This document shows positions 50,656-60,340 of a DNA stretch of 64,000 nt, in pieces. The DNA is from Marinomonas primoryensis (GTDB lineage Bacteria; Pseudomonadota; Gammaproteobacteria; Pseudomonadales; Marinomonadaceae), in assembly GCF_013372285.1 (NCBI RefSeq), contig NZ_CP054301.1:1660001-1724000 (forward strand). The letters run 5' to 3'. A program made the translations under genes and the position numbers. Position 1 is the stretch's first letter. Each line of letters starts with the position of its first letter. A model generated the notes under the pieces. It was given only the letters and a program-made list of their open reading frames with translations. It searched no databases and was not told the origin of the DNA.

Positions 50656-51836
50656 TGGAAATTATCAACATGATGGATACACCAAGAGCTTTATTTGTAG
50701 ACGATGAAGGGATGGTACTCAATTCATTGCGAAGAGGGCTGCGTCAACAATGTCGTGATTGGGAGTTGAAATTATGCACTTCTCCGCAAGAAGCGTTGAG
50801 GTTATTGGCGGATTTTGATCCATGGGTAGTCATCAGCGACAAGCGGATGCCTGAAATGAATGGCATTGATTTTTTGCGTACCGTAAGCCAAAAATCACCT
50901 GAGTCTATAAGAGTTCTGTTAACGGGCGACACTTCTGTTGAGGGGGCTCTCGACATGGCAGATGTTGCCCATGTTTTGATTGCCAAACCCTTCGAATTAA
51001 AAAGCTTTGTTCGCATATTACAGCGTGTCAAATGTATACGTGCGCTGCCTATTTCCAAGGCCCTTCGTCATCAGCTCGGTACAATAGAACATATTCCGGT
51101 AGAGCCTAGGTTGTATCAGAAACTGCTTGAGTGTCTGAAGAGTAATAGGTCAGATACACGGGATATGGCTGGGATAATTAATCAGTCACCTTACATATTG
51201 GCGAAGTTATTACAACTGGCTAACTCGGCTTTTCTTGGTTTCGCTCGTCCGGTATGGACTACTCACGAAGCGATTGCTCGAATAGGAATAGAGTTAACTA
51301 AAAATCTTGTATTTTGCTTTGGCGTGTTTGAAAATTCTGGAATCAATGATAGTCATTTACGTGATCAATTAAGTTCTGAGGCTATGGATGTTGCGCTACT
51401 TTGTCGAGAATTATGTGTGTCGAGTGGGTGCGATCGCAGAGAGATTGATGATGCTTTTTTAGTGGGATTAATGCATAACATAGGTAAATTAATATCAACG
51501 ACTACGAGGATGCAAAGTAACTCTGATGGTAGTGATATTTTTCCGCTCATAGAGGATGTTGCCGGCGCATATATGTTAGCTATGTGGGAGTTTGATAGTG
51601 CATTCGTCAATGCTATTTTATATCAGAGTATTCCGGAAAGAGCAGAGCAAAAAACCTTGTTGTGTTGTCGTTTATATGTTGCAAAAATTGTTAATTACTC
51701 TCGAAAACTTAAAATAAGTGCTCTTGATTATGAATCAGGGCTCAACTTTCCGTTGCTTCAGTCACAAGGTCTACTGCATGAAGTAGTTTCATGGATTACT
51801 CATGTCGAAAAACAAACTATCAGAGATAATAAATGA
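50655..51836 (+). CDS. REC-HDOD response regulator
   Basis: Receiver domain (about 10-125; VDDEG, acceptor in ISDKRMPEMNG, AKPF) followed by an HDOD domain (about 145-340; SPYILAKLLQLANSAF, FLVGLMHNIGKL). HDOD domains lack the metal-site His-Asp pairs of HD hydrolases and act as regulatory modules in motility and c-di-GMP pathways. The ATG shares its A with the preceding TAA; a second in-frame ATG pair just after also fits. The stop overlaps the ATG of the next gene. Confidence 0.9.
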   Translation: MEIINMMDTPRALFVDDEGMVLNSLRRGLRQQCRDWELKLCTSPQEALRLLADFDPWVVISDKRMPEMNGIDFLRTVSQKSPESIRVLLTGDTSVEGALDMADVAHVLIAKPFELKSFVRILQRVKCIRALPISKALRHQLGTIEHIPVEPRLYQKLLECLKSNRSDTRDMAGIINQSPYILAKLLQLANSAFLGFARPVWTTHEAIARIGIELTKNLVFCFGVFENSGINDSHLRDQLSSEAMDVALLCRELCVSSGCDRREIDDAFLVGLMHNIGKLISTTTRMQSNSDGSDIFPLIEDVAGAYMLAMWEFDSAFVNAILYQSIPERAEQKTLLCCRLYVAKIVNYSRKLKISALDYESGLNFPLLQSQGLLHEVVSWITHVEKQTIRDNK

Positions 51837-52658
51837 TGAAAACCATTCTATATCGTGTGATATATGTTTCGTTTTTTTTTTGCAGTATCTACAGTTAGTG
51901 CTGACAGCCTTACTTTTGGTATTGTGCCGCAGCAATCTGCAAGTACACTGGCGAAACGATGGGCACCTATATTCCAATATTTAAGCGATAAAACCGGTGA
52001 AGATATTCGTTTTAGTACCGCTAAAGATATACCAACGTTTGAAAAGCGATTAGCCGCCGGTGAGTATGATATTGCTTATATGAACCCATACCATTATACC
52101 GTATTCCATCAGCTCCCCGGTTATGAAGCGATAGCCAGACAAAAAGATAAGCAGATTAAGGGGATTATCGTAGTAAGCAAAGGTAGTTCATTAAAAAATC
52201 TGGATGACTTACAGGATAAAAAAATGGCATTTCCATCACCTGCTGCTTTTGCGGCCAGTGTGATTCCACGATCTACCATTGAACAACATGGAATTCATAT
52301 AATCCCTCAATATGTGTCATCTCATGAGTCAGTTTATTTAGGCGTTGCTCGTGGCTTCTTTGCAGCAGGTGGCGGTGTTATTCGTACGTTCAATGCAGCA
52401 CCGCCTGAGGTGAGGGATCAGTTGCGAATATTATGGACAACGCCAGGTTATACCCCTCACGCTATTGCAGCTCATCCGCGTGTTAGCTCAGAAACCGTAG
52501 TGAAAATTAAACAAGCGCTACTGGGTATGAGTGATGATTCAGAAGGAATCGAATTGCTTAAAACCATTCACATTAAGAATTTCGCTCTTGCTGAAAATGC
52601 CGATTGGGATGATGTAAGAGCACTCAACATAAAGCTGCTGGATGAGCTTATTAAATAA
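51833..52658 (+). pseudogene. PhnD-like periplasmic binding protein; frame shifts in a poly-T run
   Basis: The mature part (TFGIVPQQSASTLAKRWAP, AGEYDIAYMNPYHYTVFHQL, FAASVIPRSTIEQHG) is a phosphate/phosphonate-type binding protein as in PF12974. The expected start is ATG 51833, coupled to the previous stop as ATGA, encoding MMKTILYRVIYVSFFF, a good signal peptide. That frame reaches the mature frame only if the run of ten T at 51872-51881 has nine. As written, the only in-frame start is ATG 51864, giving a short MFRFFFAVSTVSADS leader (264 residues). Either version could be exported; slippage could switch it. It precedes a membrane kinase and is its likely sensor partner. Confidence 0.82.
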
Positions 52659-52678
52659 CATTGTAAAAAGGAAGTCCT

Positions 52679-54310
52679 GTGTCGCTTAGGTTAAAAACTA
52701 TCATCGGTATCGCAGCCATTGAAGCATTGCTGCTGGTGTTGTTGGTCACTACAACACTGGACTACTTGCGTAGCACTAACTATGAGACCCTCACCAAGCG
52801 CGCTTCTAGTACGGCAACACTGTTTGCGACAACGACTAAAAATGCGGTGCTTTCCTATGACTTAGCGTCTTTGGATGCGTTTGTAAAAGATGTTTTGGTT
52901 AATCCTGATTTGGTTTATGCAAGAGTCATTGGAACCGACGGCAACTTGTTTGCTGAGGCAGTAGAAAAAGATTACATCAGTTTCCCTTTTTTCCCTGATA
53001 AAAGGGTAGAAGATGTCGCTGATGGTGTATTTGATACGTTTGCTAATATCTTAGAGGGAGGCGTGATTTATGGTCGAGTTGAAATTGGGCTAGATATTAA
53101 CAGTATCAGCGCTAAGATTAAAGAAGCTGAAAATCGCAGCATCATCATCGCCATTGTAGAAATGGGACTTGTGGCGTTATTCTCCTTTTTACTTGGCGGG
53201 TTTCTAACTGGTCAACTTAAAGTGTTGAGTGCAGCCGCGAAATCAATATCGGCAGGTAATCTGGATATTAAGCTTCCAATTAAAGGGCAGGATGAAATTG
53301 CCGATGTGGCCAACGCATTTAATATTATGGCTTTTAATCTCAAGGACGCCAGTGCTCGTCGAGATCAATTTGAAGCGAAGCTTACGGAGCTAAACCGTTC
53401 TCTAGAAGACCGTGTAGAGACACGTACCAAGCAGATTGAAATCAAAAATACAGAGTTGGAAAAAGCAAATTCAGACATTAAAAAAGCACAGACTAAATTA
53501 TTAAAAGCTGAAAAAATGGCATCACTTGGTGTGCTGGTAGCGGGTGTAGCACATGAAATCAATAACCCTATTGGCTTTGTTATGAGCAATTTACATTCTT
53601 TAATAGAGTACGGACAAAACTATCGGAGCCTGATTGCGGAATATGCGCTGTTATTAAAGTTCACAGATAGTGAGGCGAAAAAAGAACAACAAGATAAAAT
53701 TAATCATCTGTGTATGCAATATGATCTGGAGTTTATGAATGAAGATATAGATATACTTTTACACGAATCTATCGAAGGTACAGAGAGAATTCGGGATATA
53801 GTTCAAGGCCTGAAAAATTATATTTTTACACCAACTCATATTGACTATGCGATGAATGACCTGAATGAATGCATTCAATCTGCGCTCGCTATTGTACGTG
53901 AGCATCTTCCAGAGCAGGTCAAAATTAAAACTGATCTAGCCATACTACAGCCTATACTTTGTTGTAAAACTAAAATTAAAGAGTCATTTCTCAACCTGAT
54001 AATGAATGCCAAACAAGCAATCGTAGGAGAAGGAATGATCTCTATTAAATCTCGACAAAAAGGAGAATGGCTCGAAATAGAGGTGTCTGATAATGGTATG
54101 GGCATACCGATTGATCATCTAGATAAGATATTTGATCCTTTCTTTACCACTAGGCCTGTAGGTAACGGCATTGGCTTGGGGTTGACGATAGCTGATGGAA
54201 TCATGCGAGAGCATGGTGGTGATATCAGAGTTAAAAGTGAGCTTAATCAAGGTAGCCTTTTTACAATGAGAATACCTATTAAGAGAGATCTTAAAGTGGT
54301 TGATTATTGA
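52679..54310 (+). CDS. Membrane sensor histidine kinase
   Basis: The 543-residue protein begins at GTG 52679, with AAAAAGGAAG upstream. It has a membrane segment at about 7-27, a periplasmic sensor of about 130 residues, a second segment (about 155-178), HAMP (about 180-232), a coiled coil (residues 240-275), H box GVAHEINNPIGFVM, N box LNLIMNAKQAI, G1 DNGMGIP and G2 GIGLGLTIADG. There is no receiver. The four genes from 48955 form one operon: two output regulators, a binding protein and this kinase. Confidence 0.9.
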   Translation: MSLRLKTIIGIAAIEALLLVLLVTTTLDYLRSTNYETLTKRASSTATLFATTTKNAVLSYDLASLDAFVKDVLVNPDLVYARVIGTDGNLFAEAVEKDYISFPFFPDKRVEDVADGVFDTFANILEGGVIYGRVEIGLDINSISAKIKEAENRSIIIAIVEMGLVALFSFLLGGFLTGQLKVLSAAAKSISAGNLDIKLPIKGQDEIADVANAFNIMAFNLKDASARRDQFEAKLTELNRSLEDRVETRTKQIEIKNTELEKANSDIKKAQTKLLKAEKMASLGVLVAGVAHEINNPIGFVMSNLHSLIEYGQNYRSLIAEYALLLKFTDSEAKKEQQDKINHLCMQYDLEFMNEDIDILLHESIEGTERIRDIVQGLKNYIFTPTHIDYAMNDLNECIQSALAIVREHLPEQVKIKTDLAILQPILCCKTKIKESFLNLIMNAKQAIVGEGMISIKSRQKGEWLEIEVSDNGMGIPIDHLDKIFDPFFTTRPVGNGIGLGLTIADGIMREHGGDIRVKSELNQGSLFTMRIPIKRDLKVVDY

Positions 54311-54331
54311 AGTCGATTTCAGTACATCAGT

Positions 54332-54407
54332 TGTACTAGCTCAGACCTGAACTGACAGTCACCTCGTTTTAAACCGATGTCTGTCAGTTCAGGTCTGAGC
54401 TAGTACA
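54332..54407. repeat. Perfect 27-bp inverted repeat, MITE-like
   Basis: The arms (54332-54358 and 54381-54407) are exact reverse complements around a 22-base loop. The terminal TGTACTAGCTCAGACC resembles the IS481-type ends at 43926 and 62036. It may be a miniature element made of two IS481 ends, or a strong terminator after the kinase gene. Confidence 0.8.
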
Positions 54408-54502
54408 GTAAACCGGAGATTGAAGAATGACTTTCACTCTGGATAAGCGGGAAAAAAGTGTTTCTTACCTTGAATCAACAAATGAACTAGGACAATAACA
54501 AT

Positions 54503-54575
54503 ATGATTAAAGTACCCTATTATACAAAACTCAGAATAATGACATTTACACCTATTGTATTGTTCTTTATTTGTT
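54503..54575 (+). pseudogene. 5' fragment of hemerythrin chemoreceptor, cut by IS30
   Basis: ATG 54503 encodes MIKVPYYTKLRIMTFTPIVL and runs as a hydrophobic membrane segment to the IS30 border. Excising the element and one copy of a 2-bp duplication (TT) joins FFIC to LLVFTGLGEKRQ in frame, giving a complete first membrane segment. The resumed gene is the chemoreceptor at 55670. Confidence 0.8.
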
Positions 54576-55632
54576 CCTAGATTGCAGCAATAAGTGACAC
54601 ACGCTTATTTAATAATACTTCAATTGGAGTGAGATAGTTTAGCGATTTTCTAGGCCTAAAATTGATTAACATTTGCGTGTCCGCAATGTCCTGTTCGGTG
54701 AGCTGACCTATGGCGAACCCTTTAGGATAAAAACGCCTCAATAGTCCATTGGTATTTTCATTGAGACCACGCTGCCATGAGTGATAGGGCTTAGCAAAAT
54801 AGGTTTTACATTTCAGCGCTTTAGCAATGCTTTGATGGCCTGCAAACTCACCTCCATTGTCAAACGTAATGCTATGGCAAACATGTTTAAAAGGCTTTAA
54901 CAATTTCTTAATGGCTTTAGAGACCAATTTTTTCGTCTTGTTCTTAACGCGACAGGTCAATAAAAGCTTGGTGACTCGCTCCGTCAACGTGACGAGATAG
55001 CCATCTTGACCATAAACCGTATCTCCTTCCCAATGGCCTATTTCTTGTTTGTCATCAACCTCTTTAGGGCGCTGGTCGATATCGACTCGGTTTGGAATCA
55101 AGTGAGCGCCGGCCATCGTGTCTTTACGTGGTTTATAGCGCTTTCCTTGTCTTGCCAATTGATGCCTCCACCCTTGCGCAAACACAATGCTGTAGACGGT
55201 ATTACAACAGACTTTTAGTGTTGGTATCTCTCTGGCTAACCGTCCTGCTATTTGCTCTGGGGTGAAGCTCAATTTGAGTGAGCCTTCCACTTTATCGATC
55301 AGTTCCTGACTTCGTTTTGTAAACTTGCGAGCCTGCATTCTGATCGTGGAAGCATGAGCGTGAGCCGCTTTAGCACAATATTTACTAGTGAGGCATCGTC
55401 TCAGTTCACGAGCAATCGTTTTATTGCTTCGTTCCATCTTTGTTGCGATGGTTCTTGCCGAAAACCCTAGTTCATTTAGACCTTCAATCTGGTATCGTTC
55501 TTTTAGCGTCAGTTGCTTATATTGGTTGTTCATTTTTGGACGACCTTGGTGGATTGTGTGAGAACTCGAAGCCTATAAGCAACTGACTCTCTTATCTATA
55601 CCAAGTGTGTCGGTTATTGTTGAGATCTAAGG
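54576..55632 (-). mobile_element. IS30-family insertion sequence (1057 bp)
   Basis: Ends CCTAGATTGCAGCAATAA and (reverse complement of the right end) CCTTAGATCTCAACAATAA form imperfect inverted repeats, both running into GACAC. The 2-bp duplication TT (54574-54575 and 55633-55634) fits the IS30 family. The transposase inside is intact, so it may be active. Confidence 0.88.
54577..55533 (-). CDS. IS30-family transposase
   Basis: The 318-residue transposase is unbroken. The N-terminal HTH (LTLKERYQIEGLNELGFSAR) precedes the DDE core: GHWEGDTV, ITFDNGGEF and WQRGLNENTNGLLRRF with catalytic D, D and E. Its stop codon lies within the terminal repeat of the element. Confidence 0.94.
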   Translation of the reverse strand: MNNQYKQLTLKERYQIEGLNELGFSARTIATKMERSNKTIARELRRCLTSKYCAKAAHAHASTIRMQARKFTKRSQELIDKVEGSLKLSFTPEQIAGRLAREIPTLKVCCNTVYSIVFAQGWRHQLARQGKRYKPRKDTMAGAHLIPNRVDIDQRPKEVDDKQEIGHWEGDTVYGQDGYLVTLTERVTKLLLTCRVKNKTKKLVSKAIKKLLKPFKHVCHSITFDNGGEFAGHQSIAKALKCKTYFAKPYHSWQRGLNENTNGLLRRFYPKGFAIGQLTEQDIADTQMLINFRPRKSLNYLTPIEVLLNKRVSLIAAI

Positions 55633-55669
55633 TTTACTGGTTTTTACAGGACTTGGCGAAAAACGACAA

Positions 55670-57613
55670 ATGATTGTCGATAATCTCAAAGCACTGGCTG
55701 ATATTCAGATGCAACTTGGTACATTAGACATGTACCATGAGGGACTTCGGGGGTTAGTGTTTGAAGTTCGTGCCACGCAACTGACCTCACGTCGTAATGA
55801 ACTATTAGAAGAAGGTAGAAAAAAAGCGGCGTTAATGAATAGTTTAGTGCAGGAGGTGAAAGAAAAAGCACAGTTTACCAAATTGCCTCTTCACGGTTTA
55901 GATACCAGCATTAAGGAATATACCCTGTCATTTGCAGTCGCTTTTGAGGAGCAACAATCATCTTCAATCGATAAATTTCTATCTGAGTTTGAGCTGTTAG
56001 AAACACATATGGATGAGCTCAAGTCTGCTCTTTTAAATTACAGCAATGATGTGAATTTAACAAACCTTGAGAGCATTCGCTCAACACAGCGCTATTTTGA
56101 AATTATTGGTATGGCTATTGCTCTGCTATGTGCATTACTCATATGGCGAGCAATTGTCTCAATCAGAAACATGTTGGGTGCAGATCCGGAAACAATTATA
56201 AAGCGTGTTTCTCGTATTCAGATTGGTGATTTTACCATTGAACCCAGAGGGCCTAGGGAGTCAATTCGTTGGATGTTAGGCGAAACGGCAAAAGGGTTAG
56301 CTTCAGTAATGGCTGCAATTTATGACACCGCAGATGAGCAAGATAAACGTACAAAAAGGCTAAAACTCAGCGTAACCCAAACAGCTGAAGGAATGGGTGA
56401 GGTACACCAAAATGCCGAGCAACTGGCTACCGCCGTGCGCCAAATGGCCTCTACTGTAGCCGAGGTCGCTAAAAATACCGAAATGGCCAGTGCTAAATCG
56501 ATTGAAGTCAAAGCACATGCGCAGAAAAGCGAACAAAGTGCCATGCATACTATTAAGTTAATTCAGGCGATGGCGACAGAAATTCAAAACAGTGTTTCTG
56601 CCATTAATCAGCTTAATGAAAACAGCAAGCAGATATATTCCATATTGGACGTCATTGCAGGTATTTCTGACCAAACCAATCTCTTAGCGTTAAATGCAGC
56701 AATTGAATCGGCCCGTGCAGGCGAAGCAGGACGGGGATTCTCCGTGGTAGCCGATGAAGTACGTAGCCTTGCAGCCAAAACTAATGAAGCCACTAATTCA
56801 ATTCGGCACATGATTGAAGAGTTCAGCAAAGGCACTTCATACGCTGTCAAAGTAATGCACACAACCAGAGAAAAAAGTGAAACAGTTGTAAAAAACACCC
56901 GAGAACTGAATGAAGGCTTAGTTACCATTGCTGACGATATTGAGCAGTTATCTGATATAAACGCTCAAATTGCGACTGCCGCAGAGGAGCAGTCTATTGT
57001 TGCGGACCAGGTGGCAAAAAACGTGGTTCGGGTAGCCGATATTGCCCAAGATGTTGAGAGAAACGCTGGCAAGGACTTACAACGTGTAGTAGAAATGACG
57101 TATTTAAGCCGCTCATTAGTGCAAATGATTGACCGCTTTAAACTTCCTGACGCGCTTTTTTCTGCGATTAAATCTAAAGAAAATGATATCAATTCCGACG
57201 TAATGGAAATCGCCACCTGGCATAATGGTTTTGTGCTTGGCATTCCGAGTATAGATAAGCAGCACAAAAAACTATTTGAACTGATTAACAGCATTTATGC
57301 TACGTTATTAACATCACCTACTCTGGATGCTAGTAAGACATCTGTACAAGAATGTGTCGCTTATGTTCTTAAGCAACTCAGTGATGAAGAAGCCTTATTG
57401 AAGCGCGCAAACTACAAGAGTTTTGATAGGCATTTTGTAATCCATGAAAAATTACGCGCCGACTTAAACACACTTTCTAAAAAGGTATTAACTGAATTTT
57501 CAGATGAACACATGTTCGAACTCATTATGTTTTTGCGAAATTGGTTAATTAACCACATCTTATTTTCGGATAGAAGGTACGTAGGTACACTCACTGCGCA
57601 GGGCATTAGCTGA
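55670..57613 (+). CDS. Chemoreceptor with C-terminal hemerythrin domain (5' end lost to IS30)
   Basis: What remains (647 codons from the first ATG) has a periplasmic helical sensor (to about residue 140), a membrane segment (146-162), a HAMP-like region and a methyl-accepting signalling domain (230-490) with the hairpin tip [20 protein letters not shown]. The last 130 residues are a hemerythrin domain with IDKQHKKLF, SDEEALL, RHFVIH and NHILFSD. One iron ligand, the His expected four residues before the EE, is Gln (KQLSDEE). Hemerythrin domains bind O2 or NO at a di-iron site. Without the first membrane segment the protein may not insert properly. Confidence 0.88.
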   Translation: MIVDNLKALADIQMQLGTLDMYHEGLRGLVFEVRATQLTSRRNELLEEGRKKAALMNSLVQEVKEKAQFTKLPLHGLDTSIKEYTLSFAVAFEEQQSSSIDKFLSEFELLETHMDELKSALLNYSNDVNLTNLESIRSTQRYFEIIGMAIALLCALLIWRAIVSIRNMLGADPETIIKRVSRIQIGDFTIEPRGPRESIRWMLGETAKGLASVMAAIYDTADEQDKRTKRLKLSVTQTAEGMGEVHQNAEQLATAVRQMASTVAEVAKNTEMASAKSIEVKAHAQKSEQSAMHTIKLIQAMATEIQNSVSAINQLNENSKQIYSILDVIAGISDQTNLLALNAAIESARAGEAGRGFSVVADEVRSLAAKTNEATNSIRHMIEEFSKGTSYAVKVMHTTREKSETVVKNTRELNEGLVTIADDIEQLSDINAQIATAAEEQSIVADQVAKNVVRVADIAQDVERNAGKDLQRVVEMTYLSRSLVQMIDRFKLPDALFSAIKSKENDINSDVMEIATWHNGFVLGIPSIDKQHKKLFELINSIYATLLTSPTLDASKTSVQECVAYVLKQLSDEEALLKRANYKSFDRHFVIHEKLRADLNTLSKKVLTEFSDEHMFELIMFLRNWLINHILFSDRRYVGTLTAQGIS

Positions 57614-57689
57614 AGTTTGGAAAGTAAAAATGTGAATTGCTATGGTAAGCGACCAGTAAACCACGCGTTTTAATTTTCTTCAAAAATCC

Positions 57690-57730
57690 CATAAGTCTTT
57701 TGTTTTTTCAACAGGAACAAAAGACTTATG
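57690..57730. terminator. Hairpin after chemoreceptor
   Basis: CATAAGTCTTTTGTT / AACAAAAGACTTATG, 15-bp perfect stem with an 11-base loop, 77 bp after the chemoreceptor stop. The T tract after it is short, so it is a likely but unproven terminator. Confidence 0.7.
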
Positions 57731-57840
57731 TTTACAGCATCATTCCAGCTTTACGTTACTCTCATTTGTGGTATTCCCTATGTCAGGATAGTTTTTGCCT
57801 CAATTGATTTAAGAATAAACAGGGAGCGGCAAGTTAAAGC

Positions 57841-58868
57841 AAGTGAATTATCAACGGCATTCAGGTCTATTTAAAGAAGCAATATTAAACAAATTTAGTC
57901 AAAGTGGTTTGTCGGTTCGCAAGTTTGCATAGCAAGAAGGCATTAACCTCTCAACCCTATATAGTTGGCAAAAGCCATTTAATATCTCAGGTCTAAATGT
58001 GCCAAAAATAAGTGCATCGGATAAGTGGTCAAGTGAGGAAAGGTTTTCTGTTACATTCGAGACCGCCACACTGTCGGCTGTTGAGTTAAGTGAATATTGC
58101 CGAGATAAGGGCTTATGCCCTGAGCAAGTCAACGCACGGAAACAAGCTTGCATTGCCGATAATACAGCAACAAAGTCGCCAAACAAAACCAAGATAATAC
58201 CTGAGAAATAGACGTACAAAAAATGCATTAACGAGCTAGAACGCGAGTTACGCAGAAAGGATAAAGCATTAGCTGTAGATGCAGCCTTGCTCGTACTAAG
58301 AAAAAAGTTCGGTACCTATTATAAGGAAAAAGAGAAAGGCTGAGTTCGCTGACCGATAGGCAGAAACATGCGCAGTGGGTTAGCATCAGGTGCGAAGCAA
58401 GATAAGGCCTGTGAGTTATTGGATTATCAAAAAGAACCTTACAGCGTTGGCGAATAGACGGTGACATTAGTGCAGATAAAAGGCCAACCGCAAGGAGGCC
58501 GGAGCTTGGGAACAAACTGAGTCAAGCTGAAAAAAACCGTGCTAGATATGTGTAACAGTAAATAGTTTGCCTCATTACCGCTAGCCAAATTGTACCCATA
58601 CTCGCCGATAGAGGTGAGTATATTGCTTGTGAGTCGAGTTTTTACCGTGTATGGCATGCTGAATCACCGAGGCAAAACTAAGTCGATAAATGTCCATAAC
58701 AAGCCAACACATTATACAGCTAAAAAAGCGAACGAAGTGTAGAGTTGGGCTACCTGACTACAGTTGTGATAGGAAAATACTATTATCTGTATATGATAGA
58801 AGATATTTACAGTCGTAAAGTCTTAGAAAAGAAAAGGAGAGCAAGCGGTAGCACTACTGGAGCGTAGA
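57841..58868 (+). pseudogene. Degenerate IS3-family transposase (OrfA and OrfB)
   Basis: OrfA: LFKEAILNKFSQSGLSVRKF, a stop, QEGINLSTLYSWQKPF, then WSSEERFSVTFETATLSAVE and ELRRKDKALAVDAALLVL near 58270. OrfB fragments follow with many stops: FASLPLAKLYP, ESSFYRVWHAE-like and YYYLYMIEDIYSRKVLEK near 58780-58830. It is an old remnant with no recognisable ends. It abuts the EAL remnant at 58878. Confidence 0.72.
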
Positions 58869-58877
58869 GTCTGGGCT

Positions 58878-59124
58878 TAGTATTTCGTTAGATGATTTTG
58901 GTAAAGGGTATTCATCACTGAGTTACCTTTACTCTTTTAATATTGACTACTTGAAAATTGATAAATTATTTATAGATAACTTGGGCACACGCCGAGGAGA
59001 TGGCATGGTCGAATCCATAATAAAAATAGCACATATAAATGATATAAAAGTGGTAGCCGAAGGCGTAGAAGGCAAACAACAGGTGATGATTTTAAAAAGT
59101 ATGAGCTGTGATTTATTTCAAGGT
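58878..59124 (+). pseudogene. EAL-domain C-terminal remnant, first part
   Basis: The frame reads SGLSISLDDFGKGYSSLSYL, YLKIDKLFIDNL, KVVAEGVEGKQQVMIL and CDLFQGW up to the IS3 border. These are the last motifs of an EAL c-di-GMP phosphodiesterase. The N-terminal part was lost to the older IS3-type remnant. The end of the gene is at 60359-60406. Confidence 0.82.
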
Positions 59125-59189
59125 TGGTATGGACCCACTTTTGTAGACATCTCATAGCTATATAATAATAGGTAAAGATGAGGTGAATT

Positions 59190-59483
59190 ATGAGTGGGAA
59201 ACGCTATACCGAAGAGTTCAAAATTGAAGCCGTTAAACAAGTAACAGAGCGTGGTTATAAGATTGCTGAAGTGGCTGAGCGACTTGGCGTTAGTTACAAA
59301 AGTATGCATGATTGGATTGCTCGATACCGCAAACCTGAAGCAAGTCGAAAAGCGGAAGATTCCGCTCAGTCAGAGATCCAACGGCTCAAAGCGGAGCTTC
59401 AGCGGGTGACCGAAGAGAGGGACATTCTAAAGGAGGCCGCCGTGTACTTTGCCGGGGAGTCAAAGAAAAGTACACGTTCATAA
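59190..59483 (+). CDS. IS3 transposase OrfA (copy B)
   Basis: 97 residues with HTH (YTEEFKIEAVKQVTERGY, GVSYKSMHDWIARY) and a coiled-coil tail ending VYFAGESKKSTRS. OrfB overlaps in the -1 frame; the AAAGAAAAG run near the end is a plausible slip site for making OrfAB. Confidence 0.9.
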   Translation: MSGKRYTEEFKIEAVKQVTERGYKIAEVAERLGVSYKSMHDWIARYRKPEASRKAEDSAQSEIQRLKAELQRVTEERDILKEAAVYFAGESKKSTRS

Positions 59484-60340
59484 AATCACGGCTCAACGAC
59501 TATTCTATTGTTGTCTTATGTCGAACACTGCAAGTCCATAGGAGCGGTTTTTACGCTTGGCTGGACCGCCCAAAAAGTCGACGAGAACAAGAAGATGACC
59601 AACTTGCCGTTACGATTAAAATGCATTGGCTTGAGAGTGGTTGTGTTTACGGCTACCGCAATATCACCAAAGACCTAAAAGGAGAAGGTAAGTCTTGTGG
59701 AAAGAATCGAGTGCTAAGAGTGATGCGCCGTGAGGGCCTAAAAGCGCTCATAGGCTACAAACGTCACCCTGTTTTTTATAGTGGCGCTGAGCGTAACACA
59801 GCGCCAAATACACTAAATAGAGAGTTTATTGTCCCAGAGCCAGATCAAGTCTGGGTAACTGATTTTACGTATATCCGGACAAAAGAAGGCTGGCTTTACG
59901 TCACCGTCGTTGTGGATCTATTTTCTAGATTGATCGTAGGGTGGTCAATGAGATCAAGAGCAACAGCGGAGTCGGTTATTGATGCTTTACTCATGGCTAT
60001 TTGGCGGCGACGTCCCACAAAAAAAGTACTGGTACACTCTGATCAAGGCGCTCAATATACCTCGAAAGATTGGCAAACCTTCTTAAAAGATAATAATCTG
60101 GAAGCCAGTATGAGCCGTCGTGGTAATTGCCATGATAATGCCGTTGCGGAAAGCTTTTTCTCATTGTTAAAAAAAGAAAGAGTACGCAATCGAACCTATC
60201 AAACAAGAAGCGATGCTCGTTCAGAGATTTTTGATTATATCGAGTGCTTTTATAATCCAAAGCGACACCATGGATCCAATGATGGATTATCGCCACTGCA
60301 ATATGAAAAGCGATATTTTACGGAGCTAGAAACTGTCTAG
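59468..60340 (+). CDS. IS3 transposase OrfB (copy B), made by -1 frameshift
   Basis: The frame is open from about 59468, in the -1 frame of OrfA, to 60340, with TFIKSRLNDYSIVVLCRT at its start. The first ATG in it is internal (59621). DDE residues are intact: [25 protein letters not shown] and NCHDNAVAESFFSLLKKE. It ends YEKRYFTELETV just inside the right repeat. Confidence 0.9.
   Translation, partial: KYTFIKSRLNDYSIVVLCRTLQVHRSGFYAWLDRPKSRREQEDDQLAVTIKMHWLESGCVYGYRNITKDLKGEGKSCGKNRVLRVMRREGLKALIGYKRHPVFYSGAERNTAPNTLNREFIVPEPDQVWVTDFTYIRTKEGWLYVTVVVDLFSRLIVGWSMRSRATAESVIDALLMAIWRRRPTKKVLVHSDQGAQYTSKDWQTFLKDNNLEASMSRRGNCHDNAVAESFFSLLKKERVRNRTYQTRSDARSEIFDYIECFYNPKRHHGSNDGLSPLQYEKRYFTELETV

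Noticed and set aside
57999..58228. Separate new gene at 58.0-58.2 kb
   Set aside because: It matches the second part of an IS3-type OrfA that is broken by stops, so it is part of a transposase remnant.
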